This document shows positions 16,973 to 27,932 of a DNA stretch of 64,000 bases, in pieces. The position numbers and the translations under genes are program-made. Where the stretch lies: assembly GCF_008000895.1 (NCBI RefSeq), contig NZ_CP042823.1, forward strand, positions 2,297,001 through 2,361,000. The letters are read 5' to 3'. The stretch comes from Methylobacterium sp. WL1. GTDB lineage: Bacteria > Pseudomonadota > Alphaproteobacteria > Rhizobiales > Beijerinckiaceae. Positions within the stretch are counted from its first letter, which is position 1. Each line of letters begins with the position of its first letter. The notes beneath the pieces are model-generated. The model was not told where the DNA came from. It saw nothing but the letters and a program-made list of their open reading frames with translations, and made no database searches.

Positions 16973-18003
16973 GCGAATGCGTCCTCCGAGGCGATGAGGC
17001 CGACGGCGACCGCCGGCCCGCAGGTCGAGATCCAGTCGAGCTCTCCGGCGATCCGGCCGCGCAGCAGGCTCACCAGCGGGATGGTCGGCCGCCCGAGCCG
17101 CGCGGCGAGGCGCGGGCCCAGGGCGCCGGCGCCGCACGCGATGAGCGGCGCCCCTGGTGAGATCGGACCGGCTCAGCAGGGTGGCGGCGTCGTGCAGCAG
17201 CCGCAGCTGCGCCTCGGCGAAGTGGCCCGCCAGCAGCGCCCAGGCCTCGGTTCTCCTCGCGGTCCCGCCCGACGATTCGGGCGAGCCGCGTCTCGCTCTC
17301 GGCGACGGACTTGCCCTTGCGATCGCCGCTGGCCTGCTGGTCGGCCCCCTCGGGCAGCAGCCCCAGGATCCGGTAGACGTCGGCCATGTGGGAGAACGTC
17401 TCGGTCATCAGCCGGGTGCGGCGACCGCCGAAGGGGGCGTGGTCGGCGAGCGCGATCACCGGGGTGCGGACGATCCCGGTATAGACGAGCTCCCCGGTTT
17501 CCAGGCGCTCGGCGTCGCTGTAGCCGGCGGCCGCCGGGCGGCCGGCGACGATCGGGATCAGGTCGGCAGTGGTCGAGCCGACATCGATCAGGAGCGCGTC
17601 CGGCGCATGCTGCCCGGCGAGCGCCGCCGTGGCGTGCCAATTGGCCGAGGCGACGTCCGCGAAAACCTCCGCTGCCGCGTTCGGGGCCACGAGGCCTGAG
17701 CGGCCGGCGAATCCGCACCGGGCCGGCGAGGTGCCGCTCGGCCCAGCCCGAGAGCGCTGCCACGCCTTCCCGGCGGCCGGCGAAGCAGTCGGTCAACTCG
17801 CCCGTCATGGTGACCGCGTGCCGGGCCTCGCCGCGCGCCCAGTCGGGCAAGGTCGCCAGGGACCCGTCCAGGGCCGGGACGCCCTGCCAGAGCGGGCACG
17901 GGACCTGGGCCGCCGCCACGACCCGGCCATCCTCGACCAGCGCGGCCTTGACGTGGACCCCACCGAGGTCCCACCCGATCTGCTTTGGGACTGGCATGGG
18001 CAT
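16969..18003 (-). pseudogene. H4MPT-linked C1-transfer pathway protein (ASKHA fold), frameshifted
   Basis: Pieces of one protein appear in successive frames. The N terminus runs from ATG 18003 or 17997 (IGWDLGGVHVKAAL, a phosphate-binding loop, to GWAERHLAGPVRI). The middle (17,690 to ~17,260) has EVFADVASANWHAT, LLIDVGSTTADLIPI and LETGELVYTGIVRTP. The end reads LLAGHFAEAQLRLLHDA, then ACGAGALGPRLAARLG to AVGLIASEDAFA, stop 16969. This matches the hydantoinase/oxoprolinase-like protein linked to tetrahydromethanopterin C1 transfer in methylotrophs and methanogens. At least three indels are needed (near 17,700, 17,250 and 17,150). The gene is either decayed or this sequence is poor. Confidence 0.7.
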
Positions 18004-18722
18004 ATGACCGCGACGCGCGCCTCGATGGATGACGGACTCGGGCGCCCCGGCTTCGCGGTGATCCCGGTGCTCGACCTGCGCGGCGGCCGCGTGGTGCGGG
18101 CGCGCCGCGGCGAGCGCTCCTCCTATGCCCCGATCGAGACGCCCTTGGCAAAGGGCTCCGCGCCCGATGCGATCGCGCGCGGTCTTCTCGACGCGTGGCC
18201 CGCCCAAACGCTTTACGTCGCCGATCTCGACGCGATCATCGACGGGATCAGGCCGGACCTCCGGGCCCTGGAGGCGATCGCCCGCGCATGCCCGGGACTC
18301 GGCCTGTGGGTCGATGCGGGCTTTTCCGAATCGGCGGGCGTCGCGGCGTTCCTCGCCGCCGGCCTCGGGCGGCCCGTGATCGGCAGCGAGAGCCAGCACG
18401 ATACCGGGCTCGTCACCGATCTCGGCGAACGCGCCGTGCTGTCCCTCGATACGCGCGGATCCGAGCGCCTCGGCCCGGCCGCGCTCCACGACGATCCGGG
18501 CTCTGGCCGCCGGACGTGATCGCGATGACGCTGGCCCGGGCGGCGCCGGTGGCCCGACCTCGACGCGCTCCGGCCGTGGCTCGGCCGCCGGGTCTACGCG
18601 GCCGGCGGGTGCGCGGGCGGACGACCTGCGGGCCCTGCGCGGCCGGGATCGCCGGGGCGCTGGTCGCCTCGGCGCTCCACGACGGCACCCTGCGGAGCGC
18701 CGAGGCCGGGGATCTGGCCTGA
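18004..18722 (+). pseudogene. HisA/HisF-related protein, frameshifted
   Basis: An intact N-terminal half (FAVIPVLDLRGGRVVRARRG, then APIETPLAKGSAPDAIARGLL, YVADLDAIID, GLWVDAGFSE) matches the HisA/HisF-related TIM-barrel proteins found with H4MPT or methanofuran genes. After ~18,495 the frame breaks: GLWPPDVIAMTLAR, PDLDALRPWLGRRVYAAGG and AGIAGALVASALHDGTL are each in a different frame, so several indels occurred. The start is ATG 18004, or 18025 (MDDGLGRPGF), which would leave room from the opposite gene. It is divergent from the H4MPT-linked gene with no spacer. Confidence 0.65.
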
Positions 18723-18791
18723 CGCTTCCGACCCGCCGCCGAGGCTGCTAAACCGGCGCCAGACCGTGCCTTCACCAAGAGCCTGCAGACG

Positions 18792-19394
18792 ATGGAAAAA
18801 TTCACCACGCTGGAGGGCGTCGCGGCGCCCATGCGGATCATCAACGTCGACACCGACCGGATCATCCCGAAGCAGTACCTGAAGACGATCAAGCGGACCG
18901 GCCTGGGCAAGGGCCTGTTCGCCGAGATGCGCTACAAGGACGACGGCTCCGAAAACCCGGACTTCGTGCTCAACAAGCCGGCCTACCGGAACGCGAAGAT
19001 CCTGGTGTGCGGCGACAATTTCGGCTGCGGCTCGTCCCGGGAGCACGCCCCCTGGGCGCTGGCCGATTTCGGCATCCGCTGCGTGATCTCCACGAGCTTC
19101 GCCGACATCTTCTTCAACAACTGCGCGAAGAACGGCATCCTGGCGATCACGGTCGCTCCGGACGACCTTGAGAAGCTGTTCGAGGACGCCGAGCGCGGCT
19201 CGAACGCGACCCTGTCGGTCGATCTCGACGCCCAGACCATCAAAGGGCCGGACGGCGGCACCCTGCATTTCGACATCGACGGCGGCCTCAAGCACAGCCT
19301 GCTCAACGGCCTCGACGAGATCGGCCTGACCCTGCAGCGCGCCGCCGCGATCGACGCCTACGAGCAGAAGCTCGCCGCTCGGGAATGGGCCTGA
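18792..19394 (+). CDS. leuD: 3-isopropylmalate dehydratase small subunit
   Basis: A 200-residue LeuD, the swivel subunit of isopropylmalate isomerase, which with LeuC converts 2- to 3-isopropylmalate in leucine synthesis. Signatures are the N-terminal [30 protein letters not shown] and the substrate-loop motif [17 protein letters not shown]. Length is normal. leuC is not in the window. Confidence 0.96.
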   Translation: MEKFTTLEGVAAPMRIINVDTDRIIPKQYLKTIKRTGLGKGLFAEMRYKDDGSENPDFVLNKPAYRNAKILVCGDNFGCGSSREHAPWALADFGIRCVISTSFADIFFNNCAKNGILAITVAPDDLEKLFEDAERGSNATLSVDLDAQTIKGPDGGTLHFDIDGGLKHSLLNGLDEIGLTLQRAAAIDAYEQKLAAREWA

Positions 19395-19437
19395 GCGGGC
19401 GACGCGAAAGCTCTCGCACGTCTGAGCGGACCTCCGC

Positions 19438-21120
19438 TTAGGCCGCCTTCACGTCCGCCAGGAACGTCGCGACCGCGCGGGTGAGGTCGTTCGAGTTCTG
19501 GGAGAGGCCGCGCGCTGCGCCCAGCACCTGGGTCGCCGCGGAGCCGGTCTCGCCGGCGGCGCGCTTGACGTCGACGATGTTGCCGGTGACCCGCTCGGTC
19601 CCGGAGGCGGCCTGCTGGACGTTGCGGGCGATCTCCTGGGTGGCCGCCCCCTGCTCCTCGATCGCGGCCGCGATCGCGGTGGAGCTGGTGGCGATCTCGC
19701 CGACGATGCGGGCGATCGACCGGATCGCCGAGACCGCGTGGCCGGTGGCCGTCTGGATCGCGCCGATCTGCGCGCCGATCTCCTCGGTGGCGCGGGTGGT
19801 CTGGCCGGCCAGCTCCTTGACCTCGCTGGCGACCACCGCGAAGCCGCGGCCGGCATCGCCGGCCCGGGCGGCCTCGATGGTGGCGTTGAGCGCCAGCAGG
19901 TTGGTCTGCCCGGCGATCTGCGAGATCAACGCGATGACGCTGCCGATCTTCTCCGCGCTCTCGGCGAGCACCTGTACGGCCCCGTCGGTCTGGATCGCCT
20001 CGTCGGAGGCCGCGCTCGCGGCCTGGGCCGCCCGGGTGACCTGGCTGTTGATCTCCCGGATCGAGATCGACAGCTCCTCGGTGGCGGCGGCCACCGTCTG
20101 CACGTTCGAGGAGGCCTGCTCGGCGGCGCCCGCCACCGTCTGCGCCTGCGCGTCGGTCTCTTCGGCGATGCCGGTCATCGACTGCGCCGTCGCTTCGAGT
20201 TCGGTGGCGGCCCCGGCCATGGCTTGGGTGAGGCCGGACACCTCGGTCTCGAACCGCGTCACCACGGCGTCGAGATGGGCGGCGCGGCGGGCCTTGGCAT
20301 CCGCTTCCCGGGCGGTCGCGGCGTCGCCTGACCGCTTGGCGATCAGCGCGGCCTTGAACACCTCGACCGCCGCCGCCATGCCGCCGATCTCGTCGCGCCG
20401 GTCGCTGCTCGGGACGGTGACGTCGAGATTGTCCCGGGCCAGCTCCCCCATCACCAGCGTCATCGTGCGCGTCGGGATGGCGATGAGCTTGGTCAGCAGG
20501 AAGGCGCCCGCGATGGCGGTCGCCAGGAGGGCGACGAGGGACAGCAGCGTAGCCGCGTAGGATGTCGAGAAGGCGTCGGCCTCGTCGGCCTGCCGGGCCG
20601 TCAGCAGGGTGCGCTCGGTCGCCTCGATCTCCCCACCCTTGGCGCGAATGGCGTCCATGAGCGCCCGGCCGGCGCCGCCCCCCACGCGTGCGCGGGCCTC
20701 CGCCTGGGTACTCGGCTGACCCATCAGGCCGATCTCCGGCTCGGCGATGTCGGCCTGCCAGCGCTTCGCCAGGGTCTCGACCTCGGCGATGCGGGCCTGC
20801 TGCGCCGGATTGTCCGATGTCAGCGTCCGAAGCCGCTGTAGATTCGCGTCGAAGGCCTGCGTGCCGCTGCGATACGGCGCGAGGAACGCCGGGTCTGCGG
20901 TCACCAGATAGCCCCGCAGGCCGGTCTCGCGATCGACCATCGTGGTGATCAGGGACGCGTTCACGTTCAGGACGTCGTAGGTATGCTCCGACCATCCAAT
21001 CGACGATTGGATGAACGATAGTTTCCGATGATTGATAACCGCGCTTACCAGCGCGATAATTATTAAAACAGCGAATGAACCAACGACTTTCTTCGCAATC
21101 GATAGATCTACCAGGCGCAT
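19438..21120 (-). CDS. methyl-accepting chemotaxis protein with CHASE3-like sensor
   Basis: A 560-residue transmembrane chemoreceptor. The N-terminal helix ([18 protein letters not shown]) is followed by a helical CHASE3-like periplasmic domain (residues ~30-185, [20 protein letters not shown]), a second helix ([19 protein letters not shown]), HAMP (~210-260) and the signalling domain with the hairpin tip [32 protein letters not shown] (written here as family hallmark) and [15 protein letters not shown]. It would signal to CheA/CheW, none of which is nearby. ATG 21120 is chosen (AGGAAA upstream). Confidence 0.93.
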   Translation of the reverse strand: MRLVDLSIAKKVVGSFAVLIIIALVSAVINHRKLSFIQSSIGWSEHTYDVLNVNASLITTMVDRETGLRGYLVTADPAFLAPYRSGTQAFDANLQRLRTLTSDNPAQQARIAEVETLAKRWQADIAEPEIGLMGQPSTQAEARARVGGGAGRALMDAIRAKGGEIEATERTLLTARQADEADAFSTSYAATLLSLVALLATAIAGAFLLTKLIAIPTRTMTLVMGELARDNLDVTVPSSDRRDEIGGMAAAVEVFKAALIAKRSGDAATAREADAKARRAAHLDAVVTRFETEVSGLTQAMAGAATELEATAQSMTGIAEETDAQAQTVAGAAEQASSNVQTVAAATEELSISIREINSQVTRAAQAASAASDEAIQTDGAVQVLAESAEKIGSVIALISQIAGQTNLLALNATIEAARAGDAGRGFAVVASEVKELAGQTTRATEEIGAQIGAIQTATGHAVSAIRSIARIVGEIATSSTAIAAAIEEQGAATQEIARNVQQAASGTERVTGNIVDVKRAAGETGSAATQVLGAARGLSQNSNDLTRAVATFLADVKAA

Positions 21121-21518
21121 GGTCCAGATTTCCTGCCGTCGTCCAAAAACTGATTCCGTCTTATATGAACAGTCGTGGGTTAATAAGTTGCCGTCAAGAA
21201 TCACATCGTTCCGAGCGGATTGCCGATTGAATAGGCGGGAATATTCTAATATATTGCTGCATTTGTGAAGTATTAGAAGATATTAATTAGCAACAACCAA
21301 GGCATCGATTGTCGGAAAACTAAAGCCGCCGCCAAATCTATTTCCGTACTGACACCGCGACCGGACGATTGAATTTCACGGTCCGGACTTCGGGCGCAGC
21401 GCGGCGGCGTCCGGGCCCGTCGGGCGGGCCGGTGGATTCGGTGCGGCCTAACCGCTCCTTAACCCTGGTGTTGCCTGATTCGAAGTTCATGCAACGGACG
21501 TCGAACGGGATCGCCAGG
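21121..21518. other. AT-rich intergenic region between divergent genes
   Basis: About 400 bp between the chemoreceptor and the transglycosylase. The 21,040-21,350 part is markedly AT-rich for this genome, with runs such as AATATTCTAATATATTG. It probably holds the promoters of both genes. No structured element or small gene was seen. Confidence 0.5.
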
Positions 21519-22718
21519 ATGCGGATTCACTCCCTCGGATCGGGCGTCGCGCTCGGGGTCGGTCTGCTCGCCGGCCTCGCCGCGGTGCCGGCGCGCGCCG
21601 ATTTCGATTCGTGCCTCGCCGGCATCCAGAGGCAGGCGGCGGCGGCCGGGGTGTCGGCCCAGGCCTTCCAGGCGGCCACCCGCGGCATCAGCTTCGACGA
21701 CAAGGTGATCGAGCTCTCGCAGGCGCAGCCCGAGTTCAAGACGCCGATCTGGGACTACATGGCGGCGCTCGTGGACGATGAGCGGGTCGAGGACGGACGC
21801 GCGGCCATGCGCCAGAATGCGTCCGCCCTGGCCCAGGCCGAGGCGCGCTACGGGGTCGACCGCTACACCATCGCGGCGGTCTGGGGCGTCGAGTCCAACT
21901 TCGGCAAGAACCTCGGCAAGATGCCGCTGGTGCAGTCGCTGGCGACGCTCGCCTGCTCGAGCAATCGCCGCCGGGACTTCTTCCGCGGCGAGTTGATCGC
22001 CACCCTGCGGATCATCGAGCGCGGCGACATCGCGCCGGAGAGGCTCACCGGCTCCTGGGCCGGCGCCTTCGGCCAGACCCAGTTCATGCCGACCACCTAT
22101 CAAAGGCTCGCGGTGGACGGTGACGGCGACGGCCGGCGGGACGTGGTCGATTCGGTGGCCGATGCTGTCGGCTCCACGGCGAACTTCCTGCACGTGGCCA
22201 AGTGGCAGAACGGCCAGGTCTGGGGCTACGAGGTCAAGCTGCCCCGCGGCTTCAGCGTCGCCTCCGCCGGCCGGAAGAACAAGAAGCCGATCGCCCACTG
22301 GGCCGCGCTCGGCGTGACCCGGGCGGATGGCCGCTCGCTCTCGGGCGAGGGACTGGCCGGCATCATCGCACCCGCCGGCATCGACGGACCGGCCTTCCTG
22401 GTCACCCGGAACTTCGACGCGATCTACTCCTACAACGCGGCCGAATCCTACGGTCTCGCCATCGCGGTCCTGTCGGACCGGCTGCGCGGCAAGGCCGGCG
22501 TCCAGGCAGCCTGGCCGACCGACGACCCGCCCCTGTCCCGGGCCGAGCGGCGGGACCTCCAGACCCGGCTGGCCGCCCGCGGCTACGATGTCGGGGAGCC
22601 GGACGGCAAGGTCGGCCAGAAGACCCGCGACGCGATCAAGGACGTCGAGCGCAAGCTCGGCATGACTCCGACGGGCCGCCCCGGCGGCAAGGTGCTGGAA
22701 GCCCTGCGCGGAAGCTGA
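21519..22718 (+). CDS. lytic murein transglycosylase (MltB type) with peptidoglycan-binding domain
   Basis: A 399-residue exported enzyme that cleaves peptidoglycan glycan strands to 1,6-anhydro ends. The signal peptide (MRIHSLGSGVALGVGLLAG to PARA/DFDS) favours ATG 21519; ATG 21489 is also possible. The SLT/MltB core shows AVWGVESNFGKN with the catalytic Glu, and GSWAGAFGQTQFMPTTY. The C terminus (~335-399) is a PG_binding_1 domain (RRDLQTRLAARGYDVGEPDGKVGQKT). Length fits the alphaproteobacterial family. Confidence 0.92.
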   Translation: MRIHSLGSGVALGVGLLAGLAAVPARADFDSCLAGIQRQAAAAGVSAQAFQAATRGISFDDKVIELSQAQPEFKTPIWDYMAALVDDERVEDGRAAMRQNASALAQAEARYGVDRYTIAAVWGVESNFGKNLGKMPLVQSLATLACSSNRRRDFFRGELIATLRIIERGDIAPERLTGSWAGAFGQTQFMPTTYQRLAVDGDGDGRRDVVDSVADAVGSTANFLHVAKWQNGQVWGYEVKLPRGFSVASAGRKNKKPIAHWAALGVTRADGRSLSGEGLAGIIAPAGIDGPAFLVTRNFDAIYSYNAAESYGLAIAVLSDRLRGKAGVQAAWPTDDPPLSRAERRDLQTRLAARGYDVGEPDGKVGQKTRDAIKDVERKLGMTPTGRPGGKVLEALRGS

Positions 22719-23416
22719 GAGGGTGTAGGCCGCTTGGGTCTCCACGCACGGCGGCCGACGCGGTGTTTTTCGCGGGGAGTCATCCTGGCTCGCCAAGGAA
22801 GTCATCCCGGCTCGCCAAGAGAGGCAGGATGGTCCCCGAAGGTTTGGGGCCGGAATCGACGCGAGAGCGCAGTGACGCCCCCCCCCGCTCCGGAAAGGAG
22901 CGGGGTGAGGGACCGGGGTTCGGTGGAACAGGTGCACCCTGTCTCGGTCTCGGATCGGACGGGAGACCCGCATCCTGCCCTTCGCCGCTGGTCGGCCCCG
23001 CGCCGCCCGGAGTATCGCGCGCTCGAGGGCGTTGGAGGGTGACCGCCACGGCCATCGGCGCGGCTTGCCCCCTTGTGGCGCACGGCTCCTGCTCGAACGG
23101 TCCCTGCGGGCCAGGCCTGTCCCGCCGCCACGATCCGCACGCTCACATTCACCATCGCGGATCTGCCATGCCGCGATGAGATGGATCGGCTGCACTGTAT
23201 CCGAACTGTCGTACTCTCCAATATAAATTGTTGATATGATCTGCGTTTGATCGACCGATTACCGAAGACAAAATAATGATTGTCGGTATTTAATCGTACT
23301 ACGGTTGCAAATATAGAAATTATTTTACTGTTCGGGAAAGGTTTTTTGATAGAAAATCTTGAGTTATGCGTTGCGCTGAGCATATTGATCCTCAATCGTA
23401 TAGGATAAAGATCGAT
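22719..23416. other. 700-bp gene-free stretch
   Basis: It begins with a short tandem direct repeat of about 18-20 bp (AGTCATCCYGGCTCGCCAAG at 22779 and 22800), continues GC-rich to ~23,190, then turns strongly AT-rich to 23,416 ahead of the next chemoreceptor. The AT-rich part likely holds that gene's promoter. No credible coding region was found on either strand. Confidence 0.5.
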
Positions 23417-25105
23417 ATGCGCTTTTCTCTCGCGAATTTGACGCTGTCACGCAAGCTTTCGCTTCTCACGATACTGACGTGTCTGATTATTGCTACGATC
23501 GGTGGCTTGGGCCTCAATCTATTTCACCGTGAAATGCTGGACGAGCGCGTCCAGTCGCTGCGCGCCATGGTCGAGCTGATCCAGTCGCACGCCCAGGCCC
23601 TCGACGAGCGGGTCAAGGCCGGGACCATGACCAAGGAAGCGGCCCTGACCGAGCTGGCCGAATCGACCATGGCGATGCGCTACAGCGGCGGAACCAACTA
23701 CATATCGATCTACGCGATGGACGGCAGGACCATCGCCGCGCCGAACCGGAAGGACGTCGGCAAGAACCAGCTGGATCTCACGGTCAACGGCATACCGATC
23801 ATTCGCGCCTTCATCGCTGGCCTGAGATCGTCCGACTCGACGATGCTGGAATACACCTACCTCCGGCCCGGACGGGAGGGCGTCTTTCCGAAGGTGTCCG
23901 TGGCGTCCCGCTTCGCACCCTGGGACATCTTCATCGTCACCGGCGCCTATACCGACGAAATCGCGGCCGCGTTCCGGTCGCTGGCGATCACAGTGGTGGG
24001 CCTGCTCCTGGGCATCGTCGGCGTCTCGGTGCTCGGCTCGCTGCTGATCGGGCGCAGCATCACCCGGCCGCTCGGCCGCCTGCACCGGAGGATGCAGGCC
24101 CTGGCGGAGGGTGACATCACGAGCCCGGTCTCCGATAGCGAGCGGCGCGACGAGATCGGCCGGATGTCCGCCACCGTCGAGGTGTTCCGCCAGGCCCTGG
24201 TCGCCAAGGGCGAGATGGACGTCGCGGCCGCCCGGGATGCCGAGGCCAAGATCGAGCGCGCTCAGGCTCTCGATGCCCTGACCCGGCAGTTCGAGGGAGG
24301 TGCCGGGACCCTGATGCGGGGCCTGACCTCCGCCGCCACGGCGATGCAGGCCAACGCCGCCACGATGGCGCAGAGCGCGACGCGGACGAGCGCGCGCTCC
24401 GCCCAGGTCGCCGAGGCCGCGCAGGAGACCTCCGCCAGCGTGCAGACCGTGGCCGCTGCGACCGAGGAGATGTCGACGACCATCCGGGAGATCTCCGGCC
24501 AGATGGCGCGCTCGTCGGCCATGATCGGCCAGGCGGCCACGGAGGCGCAGCGGACCGACGCGATCGTGCGCGACCTCGCCGAGGGCGCGGAGAAGATCGG
24601 CGCGGTGGCCAGCATGATCGCGGCGATCGCCAGCCAGACGAACCTCCTCGCGCTCAACGCCACGATCGAGGCGGCCCGCGCCGGCGAGGCCGGGCGCGGC
24701 TTCGCGGTGGTGGCCAGCGAGGTGAAGGAACTGGCCAACCAGACCGCGCAGGCGACGGCGGAGATCGCGACCCGGGTCGGCGCCGTGCAGGTCTCGACCC
24801 GGCAGGCCGTGGAGGCGATCCAGGAGATCGGCCGCACGGTCACCGAGGTCAACACGCTGGCCACCAGCGTCGCGGCCGCGATCGAGGAGCAGGAGGCGAC
24901 CACCGGCGAGATCGTGCGCAGCGTGGCGCAGGCGGCGGACGGCACCAGCACGGTGACCGGCAACATCGCCGAGGTCTCGACCGCCGCCCAGGAATCCGGG
25001 GGCGCGGCCGAGCAGGTGCTCGGTGCCGCCGCCGAACTGTCGCAGAAGTCCAGGCTGCTCTCCGCGGAGATCACCCACTTCCTCGATCGGGTCCGGGCCG
25101 CCTGA
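23417..25105 (+). CDS. methyl-accepting chemotaxis protein with single-Cache sensor
   Basis: A 562-residue chemoreceptor. TM1 is [21 protein letters not shown] periplasmic single-Cache type 2 domain (~40-190) shows [21 protein letters not shown] and [16 protein letters not shown]2 is [19 protein letters not shown], then HAMP (~210-265) and the signalling domain with [20 protein letters not shown] and [16 protein letters not shown]. Start ATG 23417 ([14 protein letters not shown]) has AGGATAAAG upstream; an earlier ATG at 23366 is in the AT-rich leader. Cache domains bind small metabolites; the ligand is unknown. Confidence 0.92.
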   Translation: MRFSLANLTLSRKLSLLTILTCLIIATIGGLGLNLFHREMLDERVQSLRAMVELIQSHAQALDERVKAGTMTKEAALTELAESTMAMRYSGGTNYISIYAMDGRTIAAPNRKDVGKNQLDLTVNGIPIIRAFIAGLRSSDSTMLEYTYLRPGREGVFPKVSVASRFAPWDIFIVTGAYTDEIAAAFRSLAITVVGLLLGIVGVSVLGSLLIGRSITRPLGRLHRRMQALAEGDITSPVSDSERRDEIGRMSATVEVFRQALVAKGEMDVAAARDAEAKIERAQALDALTRQFEGGAGTLMRGLTSAATAMQANAATMAQSATRTSARSAQVAEAAQETSASVQTVAAATEEMSTTIREISGQMARSSAMIGQAATEAQRTDAIVRDLAEGAEKIGAVASMIAAIASQTNLLALNATIEAARAGEAGRGFAVVASEVKELANQTAQATAEIATRVGAVQVSTRQAVEAIQEIGRTVTEVNTLATSVAAAIEEQEATTGEIVRSVAQAADGTSTVTGNIAEVSTAAQESGGAAEQVLGAAAELSQKSRLLSAEITHFLDRVRAA

Positions 25106-25115
25106 GCCGCTTGCA

Positions 25116-25148
25116 TGAAAAAACCGGCCAGGCTGAGCCGGGCCGGTT
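25116..25148 (-). terminator. rplS terminator
   Basis: On the minus strand, AACCGGCC and GGCCGGTT (25122-25129, 25141-25148) form an 8-bp stem followed by a T-run. A second hairpin (CCCCGGC-TGCGA-GCCGGGG, near 25163-25181) lies between it and the rplS stop. Confidence 0.7.
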
Positions 25149-25193
25149 GAAAACTGCGGGTTCCCCGGCTGCGAGCCGGGGTACCCGAGGGCC

Positions 25194-25595
25194 TTACTCG
25201 GCGGCGGCGGGGGCCGCCTTCGGGGTATCCTTGGACTTGTAGCGATCGGTGCGCTCGACGATGCGGGCCGATTTCCCGCGGCGGTCGCGCAGGTAGTACA
25301 GCTTGGCCCGGCGCACCTTGCCCCGGCGGACGACCTTGATCGAATCGATCATCGGCGAATGCACCGGGAAGACGCGCTCGACGCCCTCGCCGTAGGAGAT
25401 CTTGCGGACCGTGAAGCTCTCGTTGAGGCCGCCGCCCTGGCGACCGATGCAGACGCCCTCGTAGGCCTGGACGCGGGTGCGCTCGCCTTCCTTGACGCGG
25501 ACGTTGACGATGAGCGTGTCACCCGGCTCGAAATCGGGAATGGTCTTGGCGAGGCGCGCGACTTCCTCGCGCTCCAGCTGCTCGATGATGTTCAT
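25194..25595 (-). CDS. rplS: 50S ribosomal protein L19
   Basis: A 133-residue L19, a 50S protein at the interface with the 30S subunit. Recognised from [55 protein letters not shown] and [19 protein letters not shown]. The Lys/Pro/Ala-rich tail is common in alphaproteobacteria. It is not beside trmD/rimM within this window. Confidence 0.97.
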   Translation of the reverse strand: MNIIEQLEREEVARLAKTIPDFEPGDTLIVNVRVKEGERTRVQAYEGVCIGRQGGGLNESFTVRKISYGEGVERVFPVHSPMIDSIKVVRRGKVRRAKLYYLRDRRGKSARIVERTDRYKSKDTPKAAPAAAE

Positions 25596-25730
25596 GGCAT
25601 AGCTCCAGCCGTTGCGCCGTGCCGCCCCTCATGGGCGTCCGGCACCAGGATTTCGGCGATCCTGTTGTGAGTTGCGCAGCCCTCTACAGGATCCCCGACG
25701 GCTTGTCGATTGCCGATGCCGGCCGTCGCG

Positions 25731-26486
25731 TCAGGGGCGATCCGCGGCCGTTGAGCCCCGCGTGGCCTCGGGCAGCACGCAGGCCGACAGGAAGGCGGCC
25801 AGATCGTCCGTGATGTGGTCGATATGCGGCTCGCGCACCGCCTCCTGCTCGAAGGCCTCGCGGTAGGGGTCGACGATCTTGGGGACGACCAGCACGGTGG
25901 CCATGCCGAGATCGTGCGGTACCGCGAGGTTGCGGGCGATGTCCTCGAAGAGGACGGCGCGAGTCGGCTCGACCCCGTGGGCGTCCAGGAACCGTTCGTA
26001 GGTCGAGCGCTCGGGTTTCGGCACGAAGTTGGCGGCTGCGATGTCGAACACGTCCTCGAAATGGTCGAGGATACCGAGCTTGGCCGCGACGTTCTCGGCA
26101 TGGCGGCGCGACCCGTTGGTCAGGATCAGCTTGCGCCCGGGCAGCCGCTCGATCGCGTCGCCGAGGCTCTGGTCGAGCTTGATCGTCGAGTGGTCGATGT
26201 CGTGGGCGAAATCGAGGAAGTCGTGCGGATCGACCCCCTCCTCCGTCAGCAGCGCCGTCAGGGTCGTGCCGTAGCGGTGGTAGAAGTATTTCTGCAGGGC
26301 GCGGGCCGAGATGCCATCGATCCCATAGAGCCGCATGACATAGAGCGTGATGCGCTCGTCCACCTGCGGCCAGACCTGCGCGTCGCTCGGATAGAGCGTG
26401 TTGTCGAGGTCGAACACCCAGGTGTCGACATCGGCAAACCCACGGGAGGCGGGTGTGGTGAACTGGGCTTTCTCCGGGTGGTGCAC
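25731..26486 (-). CDS. HAD-family pyrimidine 5'-nucleotidase
   Basis: A 251-residue HAD hydrolase (subfamily IA, Sdt1-like). Catalytic motif I is VFDLDNTLY (nucleophile Asp26, Asp28), motif II is LILTNGSRRH, motif III Lys is in NFVPKPERSTY and motif IV is VLFEDIARN. It probably dephosphorylates pyrimidine nucleotides or similar. It sits 241 bp downstream of argB on the same strand, an arrangement common in Rhizobiales. Confidence 0.9.
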   Translation of the reverse strand: MHHPEKAQFTTPASRGFADVDTWVFDLDNTLYPSDAQVWPQVDERITLYVMRLYGIDGISARALQKYFYHRYGTTLTALLTEEGVDPHDFLDFAHDIDHSTIKLDQSLGDAIERLPGRKLILTNGSRRHAENVAAKLGILDHFEDVFDIAAANFVPKPERSTYERFLDAHGVEPTRAVLFEDIARNLAVPHDLGMATVLVVPKIVDPYREAFEQEAVREPHIDHITDDLAAFLSACVLPEATRGSTAADRP

Positions 26487-26727
26487 CGTGTCCCTTTGAG
26501 ATCCTGAACCTGAGGGATTCTAGGGCCAGGCCCGATCGCGTTGCAATCGGATGCAGCCCAAAACCCTCGGTGCGATGCGGGCCCGGCCGACGATCCCTCC
26601 GGAATCGGCGCCCTGGAGCGGTCAGGCTTGCAGCGCGGGCTTGCGCGAGGCTGAGCCGGGACGACGACAATGCGCGAGCGGCGCGGGCGTTGCCGCGTCC
26701 GATCCGCCCATCGCCGTCCCAGGGAGA

Positions 26728-27621
26728 TCAGCTCCGGCGGATCAGGGTGCCGGCACCGTAATCGGTGAACAGCTCCAGCAGCACCGCGTGGTTGACCTTG
26801 CCGTCCAGAATGACGACCGCCTCCACACCCCGCTCGATTGCGTACATGCAGGTCTCGATCTTCGGGATCATGCCGCCCGTGATCGTGCCGTCGGCGATCA
26901 GGCGCCGGCAATCCTCCACGGTCAGCTCGGGGATCAGCTTCTTGTCCTTGTCGAGCACGCCCGGGACATCGGTGAGCAGCAGCAGCCGCTTGGCCCGCAG
27001 AGCCCCCGCGATGGCACCCGCGAAGGTGTCGGCGTTGACGTTGTAGGTCTGCCCGTCGGCCCCGTAGGCCACCGGCGCGAGGACCGGGATCAGCTCGGCC
27101 TTCAGCACCGCGTCGAGGACGCCGCGCTCGACATGGTCCGGCTCGCCGACCAGGCCGAGATCGACGGTCTGCTCGGTGTGATTCTCGGGATCGATGACGG
27201 TCTTCATCGCCCGCTTGGCGCGGACCATGTTGCCGTCCTTGCCGCACAGGCCGATGGCCCGGCCGCCCTCCGCTGAGATCCAGCCGACGATCTGCTTGTT
27301 GATCGAGCCGGCCAGGACCATCTCGACCACCTCGACGGTGGCCTCGTCGGTGACCCGCAGGCCACCGCGGAACTCGGACTGGATGCCGAGCCGGTCCAGC
27401 ATCTTGCCGATCTGCGGGCCGCCGCCGTGCACCACGATCGGCTTCACGCCGGATTGCTCCAGGAGGACGATGTCCTCGGCGAAATCCTCGGCCGCGGCGC
27501 GGTCGCCCATGGCGTGGCCGCCATACTTGATGACCACGATCTCCTGGTCGTAGCGCTGCATGTGGGGCAGCGCTTGGGCCAGGATTTCGGCGCGCACGTG
27601 CACGTTCGGCAATTCGGTCAT
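26728..27621 (-). CDS. argB: acetylglutamate kinase
   Basis: A 297-residue N-acetyl-L-glutamate kinase, second step of arginine synthesis. Amino-acid-kinase features are [28 protein letters not shown] and [11 protein letters not shown]. Near the C terminus are [20 protein letters not shown] and the glycine-rich end. Length is normal, with a typical N-terminal helix as in arginine-sensitive forms. Confidence 0.97.
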   Translation of the reverse strand: MTELPNVHVRAEILAQALPHMQRYDQEIVVIKYGGHAMGDRAAAEDFAEDIVLLEQSGVKPIVVHGGGPQIGKMLDRLGIQSEFRGGLRVTDEATVEVVEMVLAGSINKQIVGWISAEGGRAIGLCGKDGNMVRAKRAMKTVIDPENHTEQTVDLGLVGEPDHVERGVLDAVLKAELIPVLAPVAYGADGQTYNVNADTFAGAIAGALRAKRLLLLTDVPGVLDKDKKLIPELTVEDCRRLIADGTITGGMIPKIETCMYAIERGVEAVVILDGKVNHAVLLELFTDYGAGTLIRRS

Positions 27622-27932
27622 CGCGGTCCTTCGCCGATCCTATGTATGGGGCCTGGCGGCGCCCGGCCTCGTTCGGCCGGCGGGCGCGCTTCTACAGGAA
27701 GCCGACCGCGCTGCGAAGCCGCGAACGCGCCTGCGGAAGGCCCGCGCCGGCGACAAGCTCCGGCCCCCGTCAAGCTGCGAGCGTCGACGCTGTCAAAAAA
27801 CAGTCGTGTTTCCGCGGTGTTGCATGCGCATGATAGAAATGGGCGCTGCCGAGCGGCCCGGGTTGCATCGTCGCTGGTCTCGGATCATGCTGCAGTGCAA
27901 CGAGCCGCACGGCGGGTCGCCGGGAGGGCCGT
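27622..27932. other. argB/ugd divergent intergenic region
   Basis: About 310 bp separate the divergent argB and UDP-glucose dehydrogenase genes. A small hairpin-like CTGT-CAAAAA-ACAG occurs near 27,790-27,803, and GGGAGGG just before 27,933 is the ribosome-binding site of ugd. No gene was seen. Confidence 0.45.
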
